Shown here one piece after another: positions 1-8,640 of a stretch of 20,000 bases of DNA. The notes beneath the pieces were generated by a model, which saw only the letters and a list, made by a program, of their open reading frames with translations, did no database searches and was not told where the DNA came from. The translations under genes were made by a program, and so were the position numbers. The DNA is from Stramonita haemastoma. Its lineage: Eukaryota; Mollusca; Gastropoda; Neogastropoda; Muricidae. Numbering within the stretch: the first letter of the stretch is position 1; each line of letters starts with the position of its first letter. Location of the stretch: NCBI GenBank assembly GCA_030674155.1, contig CM060344.1:29294340-29314339 (forward strand), given 5' to 3'.

Positions 1-59
1 CTGTGTGTGTGTGTGCCTGTCTGTCTGTCTGTCTGTCTGTCTGTCAGTGAGGGATGTAC

Positions 60-98
60 CTGGTGTGAGGTCCCAGCTGTAGCCCACGTCTTGGCCAA
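60..98 (-). repeat. Third diverged copy of the exon end plus donor site
   Basis: On the minus strand this copy reads GQDVGYSWDLTP with donor CCAG|GTACAT. It lies 88 bp from the second copy, which lies 107 bp from the exon itself. TG and TCTG microsatellite separates the copies. It is probably the product of unequal exchange within the microsatellite. Confidence 0.68.
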
Positions 99-147
99 TC
101 TGTCTGTCAGTCTGTGTGTCTGTGTGTGTGTCAGAGAGGTGGTGTAC

Positions 148-192
148 CTGGCGTGAGGTCCCAGCTATACCCCACGTGTTGGCCCACACACA
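148..192 (-). repeat. Second diverged copy of the exon end plus donor site
   Basis: On the minus strand this copy reads GQHVGYSWDLTP in the same frame as the exon end at 255-298 and keeps the donor CCAG|GTACAC. It differs from the exon at a few bases, two of them silent (GGC to GGG, TAC to TAT) and one Ala to Thr. No good acceptor precedes it, only CAGA-type microsatellite. It may be a decaying tandem duplicate or a small alternative exon. Confidence 0.7.
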
Positions 193-254
193 GGTCAGTC
201 AGTCTGTCAGTCTGTCTGTGTGTGTGTGTGTCTGTGTGTGTGTGAGGTGGTTAC

Positions 255-399
255 CTGGCGCGAGGTCCCAGCTGTAGCCCACGTGTTGGCCCACACTCAG
301 GCCCTTGGCCCTCAGCTTGTGGCGGACATGACGCCCCCCCTCCTCCTTCTCCTGCAGGTGTTCCCTCTGATCCACCCGAGACCACTTCTCCCGCTCGTG
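255..399 (-). CDS. Charged helical tail exon; gene continues beyond base 1
   Basis: The exon has 48 codons plus 1 base (phase 0 in, 1 out). The acceptor is GGCATGCAG|CAC, downstream of a GT-rich tract, and the donor is GCCAG|GTAACC. It encodes HEREKWSRVDQREHLQEKEE, then GGRHVRHKLRAKGLSVG, then HVGYSWDLAP. The first half is highly charged and helix-like and the second half is basic. No known domain is recognised. It follows the exon at 2909-3048 in phase and ends with a strong donor, so more exons must lie to the left of the window. The last 40-45 bp with the donor are repeated twice more in diverged form at 148-192 and 60-98. Confidence 0.72.
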
Positions 400-410
400 C
401 TGCATGCCGC

Positions 411-422
411 ACACACACACAC

Positions 423-460
<38 letters not shown>

Positions 461-568
461 ACACACCAACCCCACGCACACACACACATACACAGACAGA
501 CAAACACACACACAGAGGTACACATACACACACAGGTACACATACACACACACACAGACACAGACACA

Positions 569-623
<55 letters not shown>

Positions 624-641
624 CACACACACACACACACA
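411..641. repeat. (CA)n microsatellite with CAGA/CATA interruptions
   Basis: About 230 bp of CA dinucleotides are interrupted by ACAGACAG and AGGTACACATACAC variants. It lies immediately upstream of the acceptor of the exon at 255-399 on the coding strand, where it reads as GT repeats. Confidence 0.97.
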
Positions 642-1009
642 ATTTGATTTGATTTTATTTGATTTGATTTATTCTTTTATATCGAGGATAATGGAATAAG
701 CACTCTTGTGCTTTTTTTACATCCAGTCCCCGTGTGTATGCAGTTTTGTCAATCTTGTCATCTGTTTCCACCGGCACACGATGGCCTTCTCTCACGAAAA
801 GCGGAACAGGATTTAACGTGTGCGCAAGATGTTCTGCGTGCGTTCGCACACGGGGCCTCAGTTTAAAGTCTCATCCGAAGGACTTTTGGGGAGAGTGGAG
901 TCAGCACTGATGTTAACTCCAGGATCATAATCTCCTCGACCGGAATCGAACTCGGGTCGTCAAATTGCCAGCGCAATGTTCTCACCACTAGGCTATCCGT
1001 CCCTCCCAT
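641..1009 (-). mobile_element. SINE, family A, near full length
   Basis: Read on the minus strand, the tRNA-like head is at about 1009-930, with A box TAGCCTAGTGG and B box GAGTTCGATTCC. The body has CTGGAGTTAACATCAG and GACTCCACTCTCCCC, and the 3' end has CCATTATCCTCGATATAAAA followed by an (AAATC)n tail at 641-672. Other family A copies lie at 4859-5241, 14443-14790 and 18973-19220. The same element can be recognised throughout the window by the TCCAGTCCCCGTGTGTATGC block. Confidence 0.87.
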
Positions 1010-1090
1010 ACAGACAGACAGACAGACAGATAGACAGAAATAAACCAATCCAATCCAACCTGTTGTTTAGAGCCCCGCCGACCACACAGG

Positions 1091-1091
<1 letters not shown>

Positions 1092-1148
<57 letters not shown>
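1092..1148. repeat. (AT)n microsatellite
   Basis: About 57 bp of perfect TA dinucleotides, intronic relative to the myosin gene. Confidence 0.98.
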
Positions 1149-1151
<3 letters not shown>

Positions 1152-1218
1152 CCATATCGGGGTTGTCACCTTCTAAAACTTTAAATCTCAGAATGAAACT
1201 GTGCTACCATACTCACAT

Positions 1219-1362
<144 letters not shown>

Positions 1363-1585
1363 ACTTTATGACAAGAGTCACGACCTTTACATCATTCCTA
1401 CATCTTTGTATGCTGGCAAATCTGTTGGTTGACCAGTTACATGGGTGGATGGGGGGGGGGGGATTTATACATTTCTTATTGAAGCATTACAATGACTCAC
1501 ATTCTCTAAGGAGAAAAAACGGTTGAGAATTCCACGCAGATGGCGCTCCACCCCTTCCCGGTACAGAGGCAGGTTTCATCGTGGG

Positions 1586-1660
1586 CAAAGAAACGGATGC
1601 ATTCACAAACTCTCACCTCTGGTGAACCTCAGGGCTCTAGCCCAGGAACGGTGGGAAAAA
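1586..1660 (+). mobile_element. SINE family C, 3' tail fragment (diverged)
   Basis: The end CTCTGGTGAACCTCAGGGCT and CTAGCCCAGGAACG matches the 3' end of the full family C copy at 5399-5740 (ACTGGTGAACCTCGGAGCTG and TAGCCGAGGAACG). The 5' part is lost. Bases 1661-1811 contain nothing I recognise. Confidence 0.6.
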
Positions 1661-1811
1661 CCCATTCAAAGTAACACCGTTTGGTTCATGATATGAATGA
1701 CTGATTTGTAGCACATAGGGACCTGTTAAATTAATTAACATGTACAGACACCGGTGGAAAGACAGAAAGACGTAGGCCTACTGAGAGATGGGAGGGGCAT
1801 ACAGAAATTGG

Positions 1812-2892
1812 GCAGACAAGACAGGACAAGACAGGACATGACGGGACAGGACAGGACAGGACGGGACGGGACGGGACAGTATAAGATAGGACAGGACAGT
1901 ATAAGATAGGACAGGACAGTATAAGACAGGATAGTATAAGATAGGACAGAACAGGACAGTATAAGATAGGACAGGACAGAACAGTATAAGATAGGACAGA
2001 ACAGTGTAAGATAGGACAGGACAGAACAGTATAAGATAGGACAGAACAGTATAAGATAGGACAGGACAGAACAGTATAAGATAGGACAGAACAGGACAGT
2101 ATAAGATAGGACAGGACAGAACAGTATAAGATAGGACAGAACAGGACAGTATAAGATAGGACAGGACAGAACAGTATAAGATAGGACAGAACAGGACAGT
2201 ATAAGATAGGACAGGACAGAACAGTATAAGATAGGACAGAACAGTATAAGATAGGACGGGACAGGACGGTATAAGATAGGACGGGACAGGACGGTATAAG
2301 ATAGGATGGGACAGGACAGTATAAGATAGGACAAGACAGGACAGTATAAAACAGGACAGGACAGGACAGTATAAGATAGGACAAGACAGGACAGTATAAG
2401 ATAGGACAAGACAGGACAGTATAAGATAGGACAAGACAGGACAGTATAAGATAGGACAAGACAGGACAGTATAAAACAGGACAGGACAGGACAGTATAAG
2501 ATAGGACAAGACAGGACAGTATAAAACAGGACAGGACAGGACAGTATAAGATAGGACAAGACAGGACAGTATAAAACAGGACAGGACAGGACGGTATAAG
2601 ATAGGACGGGACAGGACGGTATAAGATAGGATGGGACAGGACAGTATAAGATAGGACAAGACAGGACAGTATAAAACAGGACAGGACAGGACAGTATAAG
2701 ATAGGACAAGACAGGACAGTATAAACAGGACAGGACAGGACAGTATAAGATAGGACAAGACAGGACAGTATAAGATAGGACAAGACAGGACAGTATAAGA
2801 TAGGACAAGACAGGACAGTATAAGATAGGACAAGACAGGACAGTATAAAACAGGACAGGACAGGACAGTATAAGATAGGACAAGACAGACAG
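1812..2892. repeat. GGACA-based minisatellite, 20/25/50-bp units
   Basis: This is a 1.08 kb tandem array. The commonest unit is 25 bp (ACAAGACAGGACAGTATAAG then ATAGG). There is a 20-bp variant with ACAGAACAGTATAAGATAGG, and a 50-bp higher-order unit alternates the 25-bp unit with a form containing ATAAAACAGG. All lengths are multiples of five, consistent with growth from a GGACA pentamer. The left third is richer in the AGAACAG variant and the right two thirds in AAGACAGG, so the array has subdomains. It lies in the intron between the last two visible myosin exons. The minus strand is open in all three frames only because the unit lacks stop triplets. Confidence 0.97.
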
Positions 2893-2908
2893 ATAATAAG
2901 ATTTATAC

Positions 2909-3048
2909 CCTGCGTTTAGCTTCTTTTGATCGCTGTTTTTCCTCTTCCGTTTCCGGTGACGTCATTTCCAGTTCCGCCGTGTAAACTTGAGCCTTTCTCA
3001 GCACTGGATTCCAATCAAAATCAAAGCAATTCCATTCCTCTTTACTTT
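2909..3048 (-). CDS. Charged tail exon following the MH2 domain (probable)
   Basis: The exon has 140 bp (2 bases plus 46 codons; phase 1 in, 0 out). The acceptor is GTCCTCTTGAG|AA and the donor is CGCAGG|GTATAA. The peptide contains EEWNCFDFDWNPVLRKAQ, then VYTAELEMTSPETEEEKQ, then SKEAKRR. It is acidic then basic, with a helix-like end. It runs in phase into HEREKW of the next exon (255-399), extending one charged helix. No domain is recognised. The acceptor is only moderate, and an earlier AG (CACCGCAG) would give an in-frame stop, so the downstream AG was chosen. A competing reading exists on the plus strand (see findings): the same stretch has TTCCGG and TGACGTCA motifs and a plus-strand splice donor at about 3064. 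Confidence 0.65.
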
Positions 3049-3261
3049 CTCAAGAGGACTCTGCGGTGAGTATTTGTGCATCAGAAAACCATATAAAGTC
3101 GTCATAGTGAAAGTTAATGTCGTATTTAAGTGGCGTACGTGTGCTATTCAGTCACTGTGGTTAAGAGTTAACTGGAATTTTCTGTTGGGATATCAGGGGG
3201 TCTTTCAGTATGAAAAACATTCTCACTTTCTGAAAATTCTCGCGGGAAACTTGGTCCTTAG

Positions 3262-3383
3262 CCCCCCCCCCCCCCCCCCCCTCTCTCTCTCTTTCTCTCT
3301 ATCTGTCTCTGTCACTGTCTCTGTCTGTCTCTTTCTGTCTGCCTGTCTCTCTGTCTGTCTGTCTGTCTGTGTCTGTCTGTCTG

Positions 3384-3470
<87 letters not shown>
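3262..3470. repeat. C homopolymer and CT/TCTG microsatellite
   Basis: About 20 C residues are followed by CT and TCTG repeats and a long (CT)n. A second C run lies at 3520-3541. The bases between 3049 and 3261 are unique and hold no minus-strand exon that I can see. Confidence 0.96.
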
Positions 3471-3472
<2 letters not shown>

Positions 3473-3797
3473 TATTTTCTGCCTTCTTACTCCGTACTGT
3501 TACCTTTTCTGGACACAACCCCCCCCCCCCCCCCCCGCCCCCAATAAAAACAAAAACAAAAAAGTCGGACAGTTGTTTTTTTCTCTGAGCACCAGATAAC
3601 AATGGCACTTGGCCTGTAGGCCCTGCTGGTGTTGCTGTAGTGACTGGGCGGTGACTACAGCCTTCACAATGGGATGGGCTTTGGTTGTCTTCTTTCTGCC
3701 TTGGGACTTTTGTATGGGGTCTTTTTTTAGGGAGGGGTGATGCCTTTATAGCATTTCTCATGTATGTTTCTGCATTTACAGTGTGTATCTGTTTATA

Positions 3798-4088
3798 ATG
3801 GGGACGGGATAGCTCAGTGGTCAGAGCGCTCGCTTTCCCCCAACCAGGTTAAGCAGCGTCGAGCACGGTTGCCAATTGGATGGGTAACGGTTTGCGTGCC
3901 TTGGCTTCAGTACAGTTCCCCCAGTTCACCCAGCTGTAAATGGGTACCTGCCCTCTTTAGGGTCAGGGAAGGTAAAGCAGCGAGGGAAAGGAGATGGGCG
4001 CCGCCCTCAATATGCTGGCCCCTAGAGAAGCTGAGGTCTCTGACGCCTCGCTCCACTACGACCACACAGGTTATGGGACACCTACCTG
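3798..4088 (+). mobile_element. SINE, family D (tRNA-derived head)
   Basis: It starts GGGGACGGGATAGCTCAGTG, with an A-box-like TAGCTCAGTGG and a weak B-box region. The body has GCCAATTGGATGGGTAACGG, CACCCAGCTGTAAATGGGTA and GAGATGGGCGCCGCCCTCA. The body differs from families A-C, so this is a separate family. It is intronic and sense to the plus strand. Bases 3542-3797 contain no gene that I can see. Confidence 0.72.
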
Positions 4089-4190
4089 TATCAATAATCT
4101 GTTTATGATTTTTTGTAGTAATTTGAGGATGATAAATCAACGGGAATAGCTGGTGTCCTCAGAACAGCCAGGCTTCAGTTGCCTTAAGTA

Positions 4191-4858
4191 GGGGGCGGGA
4201 TAGCCCAGTGGCTAAATGATGCCCTGCGCTCATCATCTGACGGCCCGGAATCGATCCATCACCGAGGCTTACATTCAGACAGATTATATTTCCCCCTGGA
4301 GTTATCATCAGTGCTGACTCCGCTCCACTGAAAGTCTCTAGGACGCACACTGAGCGTCTTGCGCACAGGTTATAACCCGCTCCACCTTTTGGAAGAGTAT
4401 GCCATTTGTACCGGTAGGAACGGATGAGAAATATTTCATAATGTGGCAGGGCGGTAATTAGATTACTTCCCTGGCGATCGGAACTGCCAATCGCAGCGTC
4501 GTGGGTCTAACGTTTGGATCCACACCTGTGAATTGTGCGACGTTCTGTATCGTTGGGGGGTGGTCAAAAGCCGTCCTCTGCATGCACTTTGCCCGTAGTG
4601 GTAAAATGTAGTATTTATGCAGCCTCTTTAAGAGGCCACATTCCCACTGTCTGACCGTGCTGTCGTCGCCGAGAAGTTGTACAGAGTCGCGGCAGATCAT
4701 ATATCTGCGCTCTGTTACAATAACGTAGCATGTACACAGGTGTCGTGTTTACACATCATCCCTGAAGTCAGAATGCGGCTACCTTCATGGAGAGCAAGAA
4801 ACGGTCACTACGTAAAATCTCAATGTTGGGGAACCTCGGAGCTCTAGCCGAGGAAAAA
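4191..4858 (+). mobile_element. Chimeric SINE: family A head and body with family C-type tail
   Basis: The head GGGGGCGGGATAGCCCAGTG and the body (CCCTGGAGTTATCATCAG, GACTCCGCTCCACTGAAAG) are family A. After about 4430 there is roughly 300 bp of unassigned sequence, including ACTGCCAATCGCAGCGTC. The end has CCTGAAGTCAGAATGCGGCT and GGGGAACCTCGGAGCTCTAG, the family C tail. The same head-tail combination recurs at 7054-7625, so it may be a real chimeric family. Confidence 0.6.
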
Positions 4859-5241
4859 ATTGCCTTTATTTTATTTATTTCATACTTTCATTTTTCTTTC
4901 ATTCTTTTGTTTCGAGAATAATGGAATAAGCACGCATGTACTTTTTTTTTACATCCAGTCCCCGTGTGTATGCAGTTTTGTCAATGTTGTTATCTGTTTT
5001 CACCTGCACACAATGGCCTACTCTTCAGAAAAGCAGAACAGGGTTTTAATATGCGCGAAACATGTTCTGCCTGCGTTCGCACACGGGACTTTGGTTTATA
5101 TATCTTATTCGAATGACCTTTTGGGGGGAGCGTAGTCGGCATTGATGTCAACTCCAGAGGAAAATATCCCTTTGAACGAGATTCGAACCCGAGTCAGCAG
5201 ATCATGAGCGCATCACTCTGACCACGAGGCTATCCCGTTCT
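4859..5241 (-). mobile_element. SINE, family A, near full length
   Basis: On the minus strand the head starts GAACGGGATAGCCTCGTGGT, with B box GGGTTCGAATCTC. The 3' end has CCATTATTCTCGAAACAAAA and an AAATA-rich tail. It abuts the preceding chimeric SINE tail to tail. Bases 5242-5398 contain nothing recognised. Confidence 0.85.
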
Positions 5242-5398
5242 TTTTTAAAGAAAGAAGTACTTAAGGTACAGTGTCTGTCACTGAACATGTTTTTTTTTAA
5301 TCAGGTTTTCGGTTTGGGATGTTTCAGGGGCGTGACAGAGGCCACGTTGGGTTGAAGTTGAACTCAGAAGATTCATCCAGTTTTTTACTTCATGCTGA

Positions 5399-5740
5399 CA
5401 GACACAATAGCTGAGTGGTTAGGACCGTTTGACTCCGATCCCGTGGGTCCAGAAGTCGCAGATTCAAATCTCGGTGTCTGGTAAATTAAGTGTAGGGATT
5501 TTTATGGTCTCCCAGGTCAACTTTAAGTGCAGACCTGCCAGTGCCTTAGTTCCCTCCATGCAGAATAAAAAAATCAATATGTACTTCATATCAGCGTCTG
5601 TGGGTTACAGAAATGCAAACATAGCCACCACACATCCCGAAGTCGGAATGTGGCTACCTTCATGGTGAGCGCAAATACGGCCTACACAAGCAAAATCTCT
5701 CCACTGGTGAACCTCGGAGCTGTAGCCGAGGAACGACCAA
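5399..5740 (+). mobile_element. SINE, family C, full length
   Basis: The tRNA-like head has A box AATAGCTGAGTGGTTAGG and B box AGATTCAAATCTC, within CCGTGGGTCC context. The body has TGGTCTCCCAGGTCAAC and AGTGCAGACCTGCCAGTGCC. The 3' part has CCCGAAGTCGGAATGTGGCT and GGTGAACCTCGGAGCTGTAG. The Pol III-type boxes and the tail make this the clearest SINE of the window. It is not a functional tRNA gene because no acceptor stem closes around the head. Confidence 0.82.
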
Positions 5741-5848
5741 CAACAAGAAAAAAAAACTTAATGGAACAACCTTGCTTTGGCCTTTGTGGTCAGTGAATGG
5801 GGAATGCACAACCCTTAAAATAGCTACACCCTGACACCACACTCTCAC

Positions 5849-6040
5849 CATCTTCAGACTCCAGAAAGGCCAAGGCCTTGACATTGACAACACACAGCCA
5901 AGACGGCGTCTGGGTGTCGTCTGCATCGTCACGCCCAAAGGCCAGACCCACGACGCATGCGCGACGCATTTTGCCCATGGAGAAACAGCCTGCTTGACGT
6001 CCAGAGCGATCTTGCTGCGGAACTCTTTCATGTCGAAAAT
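5849..6040 (-). CDS. SMAD-type MH2 domain exon, C-terminal part, with an apparent 1-base frameshift
   Basis: The acceptor is ATCATTCCAG|ATT and the donor is GAAGATG|GTGAGA, which is strong. The exon begins IFDMKEFRSKIALDVKQAV in one frame. After the run at 5983-5985 the homology moves to another frame, MGKMRRACVVGLAFGRDD, then TPSWLCVVNVKALAFLES. These match SMAD2 IFNNQEFAALLAQSVNQGF, LTRMCTIRMSFVKG and [20 protein letters not shown]. If one T is missing from the three-T run on the coding strand, the frames join and the alignment over this stretch needs no gap. The exon would then end in phase 1, which is what the next exon needs. The basic L3-loop residues and the C-terminal SxS phosphorylation motif of R-SMADs are not seen. 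The missing base could be an assembly homopolymer error, an allele, or real decay. Confidence 0.82.
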
Positions 6041-6129
6041 CTGGAATGATATTGAATGATCAATAATCAAATGGAAACACGATCAATTGATCGATTGGTT
6101 CATTATCTGATTCTTTTGTCGGGAAGTTA

Positions 6130-6131
<2 letters not shown>

Positions 6132-6184
<53 letters not shown>

Positions 6185-6210
6185 GTGTTGTGTGTGATGT
6201 TGTAGTGTGT

Positions 6211-6293
<83 letters not shown>

Positions 6294-6445
6294 GTGTGTG
6301 ATGTGTGTGTGTGTGTGTTTGCGTTTGTGTGTGTTTGTGTTTCTGTGTGTTTCTCTGTGTGTGTGTGCGTGTGTGTCTATATCTATATCTGTGTAAATGT
6401 GCGTGCGTGCGCGTATGTGTATGTGTGTGCACGTGCGCGCGTGCG
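6132..6445. repeat. (GT)n and (TCTG)n microsatellite
   Basis: GT repeats (6132-6182 and 6212-6256) are followed by a clean TCTG tetranucleotide run at about 6257-6291. Interrupted GT/GC alternating sequence follows to about 6490, including GCGCGCG stretches of Z-DNA-prone type. Confidence 0.97.
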
Positions 6446-6544
6446 CGTGTGTGTCTGTGTTTGCGCATGTGTATATGCACGCGCGCACACGCATTCTCCA
6501 CAAACTTCCAATGAATAAGAACTGCCCCAGGAAAGCAAGCCCCT

Positions 6545-6632
6545 GGGGTCAGGGTGGCCCGGTGGTTACCGCGCTGAGCTGGCTCCCCACCCACCTGACG
6601 GCCCGGGTTCCAGCCCCGCACACACCCCCTTT
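6545..6632 (+). mobile_element. SINE head fragment (tRNA-like)
   Basis: GGGTCAGGGTGGCCCGGTGG with TTACCGCGCTGAGC resembles an A-box region, and CCCGGGTTCCAGCCCC resembles a B box. The element stops at about 6632, where a family B SINE in the opposite orientation begins. Confidence 0.6.
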
Positions 6633-6887
6633 TGTATGTGGAACCACTTTCTGTCACAGCAGATTTCTCTGCGTGAAATTCGGGCTGCTCTCTCTCCCCG
6701 GGGAGAGCGCGTCGCCATAAGTGCAGCCCCTATCCATTTTTTCTCTCTTTTTCCTGCATGCAAGTGTATTTGTTTCCCTATCAGAGTGGCTTTTTTTCTA
6801 CAGAATTTTGCCAGGGTCAACCCCCTTGTTGCCGTGTTTTTTGGTGTGTGTTTTTTACATGCGCTAAATAGTGATGTGTAACTCACG

Positions 6888-6918
<31 letters not shown>

Positions 6919-7053
6919 TAGCGCCCAGACCACCACTCAGGGTCTAATGGATGGGGAAAAAGTGTTGGGCCCAAACGGGGTACGAACCACTGCACACTCC
7001 GACCCGGACTTTTTGCTTTCTAGGCAAGGCGCGTTACCACCTAGACCACCGAT
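6633..7053 (-). mobile_element. SINE, family B, near full length
   Basis: On the minus strand the head is GGATCGGTGGTCTAGGTGGT followed by AACGCGCC, then GTCCGGGTCGGAGTGTG. The body has GCTAGTCTTTCGGATGAGAC and GGCAAAATTCTGTAGAAAAA. The 3' part has CTCCCCGGGGAGAGAGCAGC and ATTTCACGCAGAGAAATCTG. A second copy lies at 18090-18385 and 18718-18830. Confidence 0.82.
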
Positions 7054-7625
7054 CCATTCGAGGGAAATTTTCCCCTGGAGTTAACATCAGCACTGACTCC
7101 CCCCTCCCCCAAGAGTCCGTCGGATCAGACTGTAAACCAAAGTCCCGTGTGTGAACGCACGCAGAACATCTTGCGCACACAAACGTTAAAACCCGTTCCG
7201 TGTTTCGGAAAAGTAGGCCATTGCGTACCGGTGGGAACAGATGACAACACTGACAAAACTGCAAACAGGCAGGTGTCGTAGTCAAACACCATCCCCGAAG
7301 TCGGCATGCGGCTGCCATGATGGTGGGAAGGATGGGGTTTTTCTTTTTTTTATATCGAAGATAATGGAATAAGCACTCGTGTGCTTTTTTTTTTTACATC
7401 CAGTCCCCGTGTGCAAGCAGTTTTGTAAATCTTTGTCATCTGTTCCCACCGGCACACAATGGCCAACTCTTACAAAAAGCGGAACAGGATTTAACGTGTG
7501 TGCGAGATGATCTGCATGATCATCTCATAGGGGGGGTGTGTGTGTAGAGGGGGGAGGGGGGGGACGGTCGCCTACACCAAAATCTCACCGGTGGTGAGTA
7601 GAGGAGCTCTCAGCGAGGACCAGGG
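7054..7625 (+). mobile_element. Chimeric SINE (A body, C tail) split by a nested SINE
   Basis: The family A body starts TTCGAGGGAAATTTTCCCCT at about 7056 and runs to GACAAAACTGCAAACAGGC at about 7271. It is followed by the C-type tail CCCCGAAGTCGGCATGCGGC (7292-7311). The tail breaks off at about 7337 and resumes at about 7562 with ACGGTCGCCTACACCAAAAT. A minus-strand family A piece sits in the gap. Confidence 0.6.
7338..7520 (-). mobile_element. Nested SINE, family A, 3' half
   Basis: On the minus strand it reads toward CCATTATCTTCGATATAAAA and includes CACACGGGGACTGGATGTAA and TTAAATCCTGTTCCGCTTT. It is 5' truncated. Its position between two halves of a family C-type tail indicates that it inserted later. 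Confidence 0.68.
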
Positions 7626-7720
7626 AGAAAAAACAACGACAACAACAACAACAAAAACAACAACAAAATAAAACAAAAACCAAACAAACCAAACCCAGAG
7701 GGCATGGAAGGCAAACCAAC

Positions 7721-7885
7721 CCTGATGGTTTTCTCCAGCGGCAACTGGCCGCGGTGCAGGAGAGCGTCCTCAGAAAAGCAGAAGCCGGCAGGCAGCGTCT
7801 CCTCCAGTCCTTTCACCGCCACGGGCTGGTCACACAGCCGACAGGCCGAGATGCTGTCGTCACTCTCGTGTTTCAGCCGCACACC
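7721..7885 (-). CDS. SMAD-type MH2 domain exon, central part
   Basis: The exon has 55 codons in phase 0/0. The acceptor is CTGACCAG|GGT and the donor is ATCAGG|GTTGGT. It starts GVRLKHESDDSISACRLCD, matching GVRLYYIGGEVFAECLSD of SMAD MH2, and ends LPLEKTIR, which joins to IFDMKEF in the next exon. The SMAD equivalent is CNLKIFNNQEF. Between these lies a segment with a CxxC (CRLC) and FCFSEDALLHRG that replaces the FVQSPNCN loop of SMADs, so the SMAD loop residues are not conserved. The acceptor has almost no pyrimidine tract. On the coding strand it is preceded by GAT triplets belonging to a 390-bp trinucleotide array (7895-8286). Confidence 0.85.
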
Positions 7886-7894
7886 CTGGTCAGG

Positions 7895-7921
7895 TCATCA
7901 TCGTCGTCATCGTCACATCAT

Positions 7922-8005
<84 letters not shown>

Positions 8006-8106
8006 GATCATCACTATCACCATCATCATCATCATCATCATCACCATCACCATCATCAACATCACCACCACCACCACCACCACCACCACCACCACCACCA
8101 CCACCC

Positions 8107-8151
<45 letters not shown>

Positions 8152-8286
8152 CCGCCGCCGTCGTCATCATCATTATCATCACCGTTATCATCATCATGAC
8201 AGTCGTTATCGTTGTTATCATCATCATGTTCATCATCATCATCATCATGACAATCATCGTTATCATCACCATCATTATCACCATCA
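7895..8286. repeat. Compound trinucleotide array: ATC, AGC and ACC blocks
   Basis: In order: ATC triplets (7897-7940), about 21 AGC triplets (7941-8003), ATC (8007-8056), ACC (8063-8105), ATC (8106-8150), then interrupted ATC/GTT. On the coding strand of the myosin gene the AGC block reads as CTG repeats about 55 to 120 bases upstream of the acceptor of the exon at 7721-7885. Confidence 0.97.
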
Positions 8287-8404
8287 CTAAAGAGCATTGA
8301 TTGTGTTAATATGTATGACTTTCTGATAAAATTTTGTTTAAACGAACCATAGCACAACGCAACGCAACGCAACGCAACACACGCCACTCCACTGCACTAC
8401 ACTA

Positions 8405-8587
8405 CACTATAAGCGCTTTGATATGTGTGCTTCACAAGATTCAGCGCTAGACAAATCCTATTATATTATTATCTTTATTATCATTATCATTATGATTATT
8501 ATGATTATCATCATTATTATCATCATTATTATCATCATTATTATTTTCATTTTATCATTATTATTATCATCATCATCATCATCATCA

Positions 8588-8639
<52 letters not shown>

Positions 8640-8640
8640 C
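8405..8640. repeat. AGCGCTTT-type element end followed by (ATT)n/(ATC)n
   Basis: AAGCGCTTTGATATGTGTGC and ATTCAGCGCTAGACAAATCC precede a roughly 180-bp ATT/ATC tract. Similar AGCGCT pairs followed by ATT-rich DNA occur at 10193-10345 and 14172-14245, suggesting a shared 3' end of an older dispersed element. Confidence 0.65.

Noticed and set aside
1735..2883. Long minus-strand open frames of 350-382 codons rich in Ser, Leu, Cys, Tyr and Pro
   Set aside because: All three frames are open, the sequence is a tandem repeat with no stop triplets, and there is no domain. This is composition, not a gene.
2987..3547. Plus-strand 186-codon open frame
   Set aside because: Two thirds of it is CT/TCTG microsatellite and C homopolymer. 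The unique first part may at most be a non-coding first exon, as noted in the findings.
5402..5490. Possible functional tRNA gene in the SINE heads (also at 1009-930, 4191-4260, 6545-6630, 14790-14720 and 18090-18180)
   Set aside because: A- and B-box-like sequences are present, but no complete cloverleaf with a matching acceptor stem is seen, and SINE bodies follow directly.
7890..8387. Poly-His, poly-Gln, poly-Asp and poly-Ala open frames on both strands
   Set aside because: They are produced by the ATC/AGC/ACC triplet array; several frames and both strands are open and no flanking coding context continues them.
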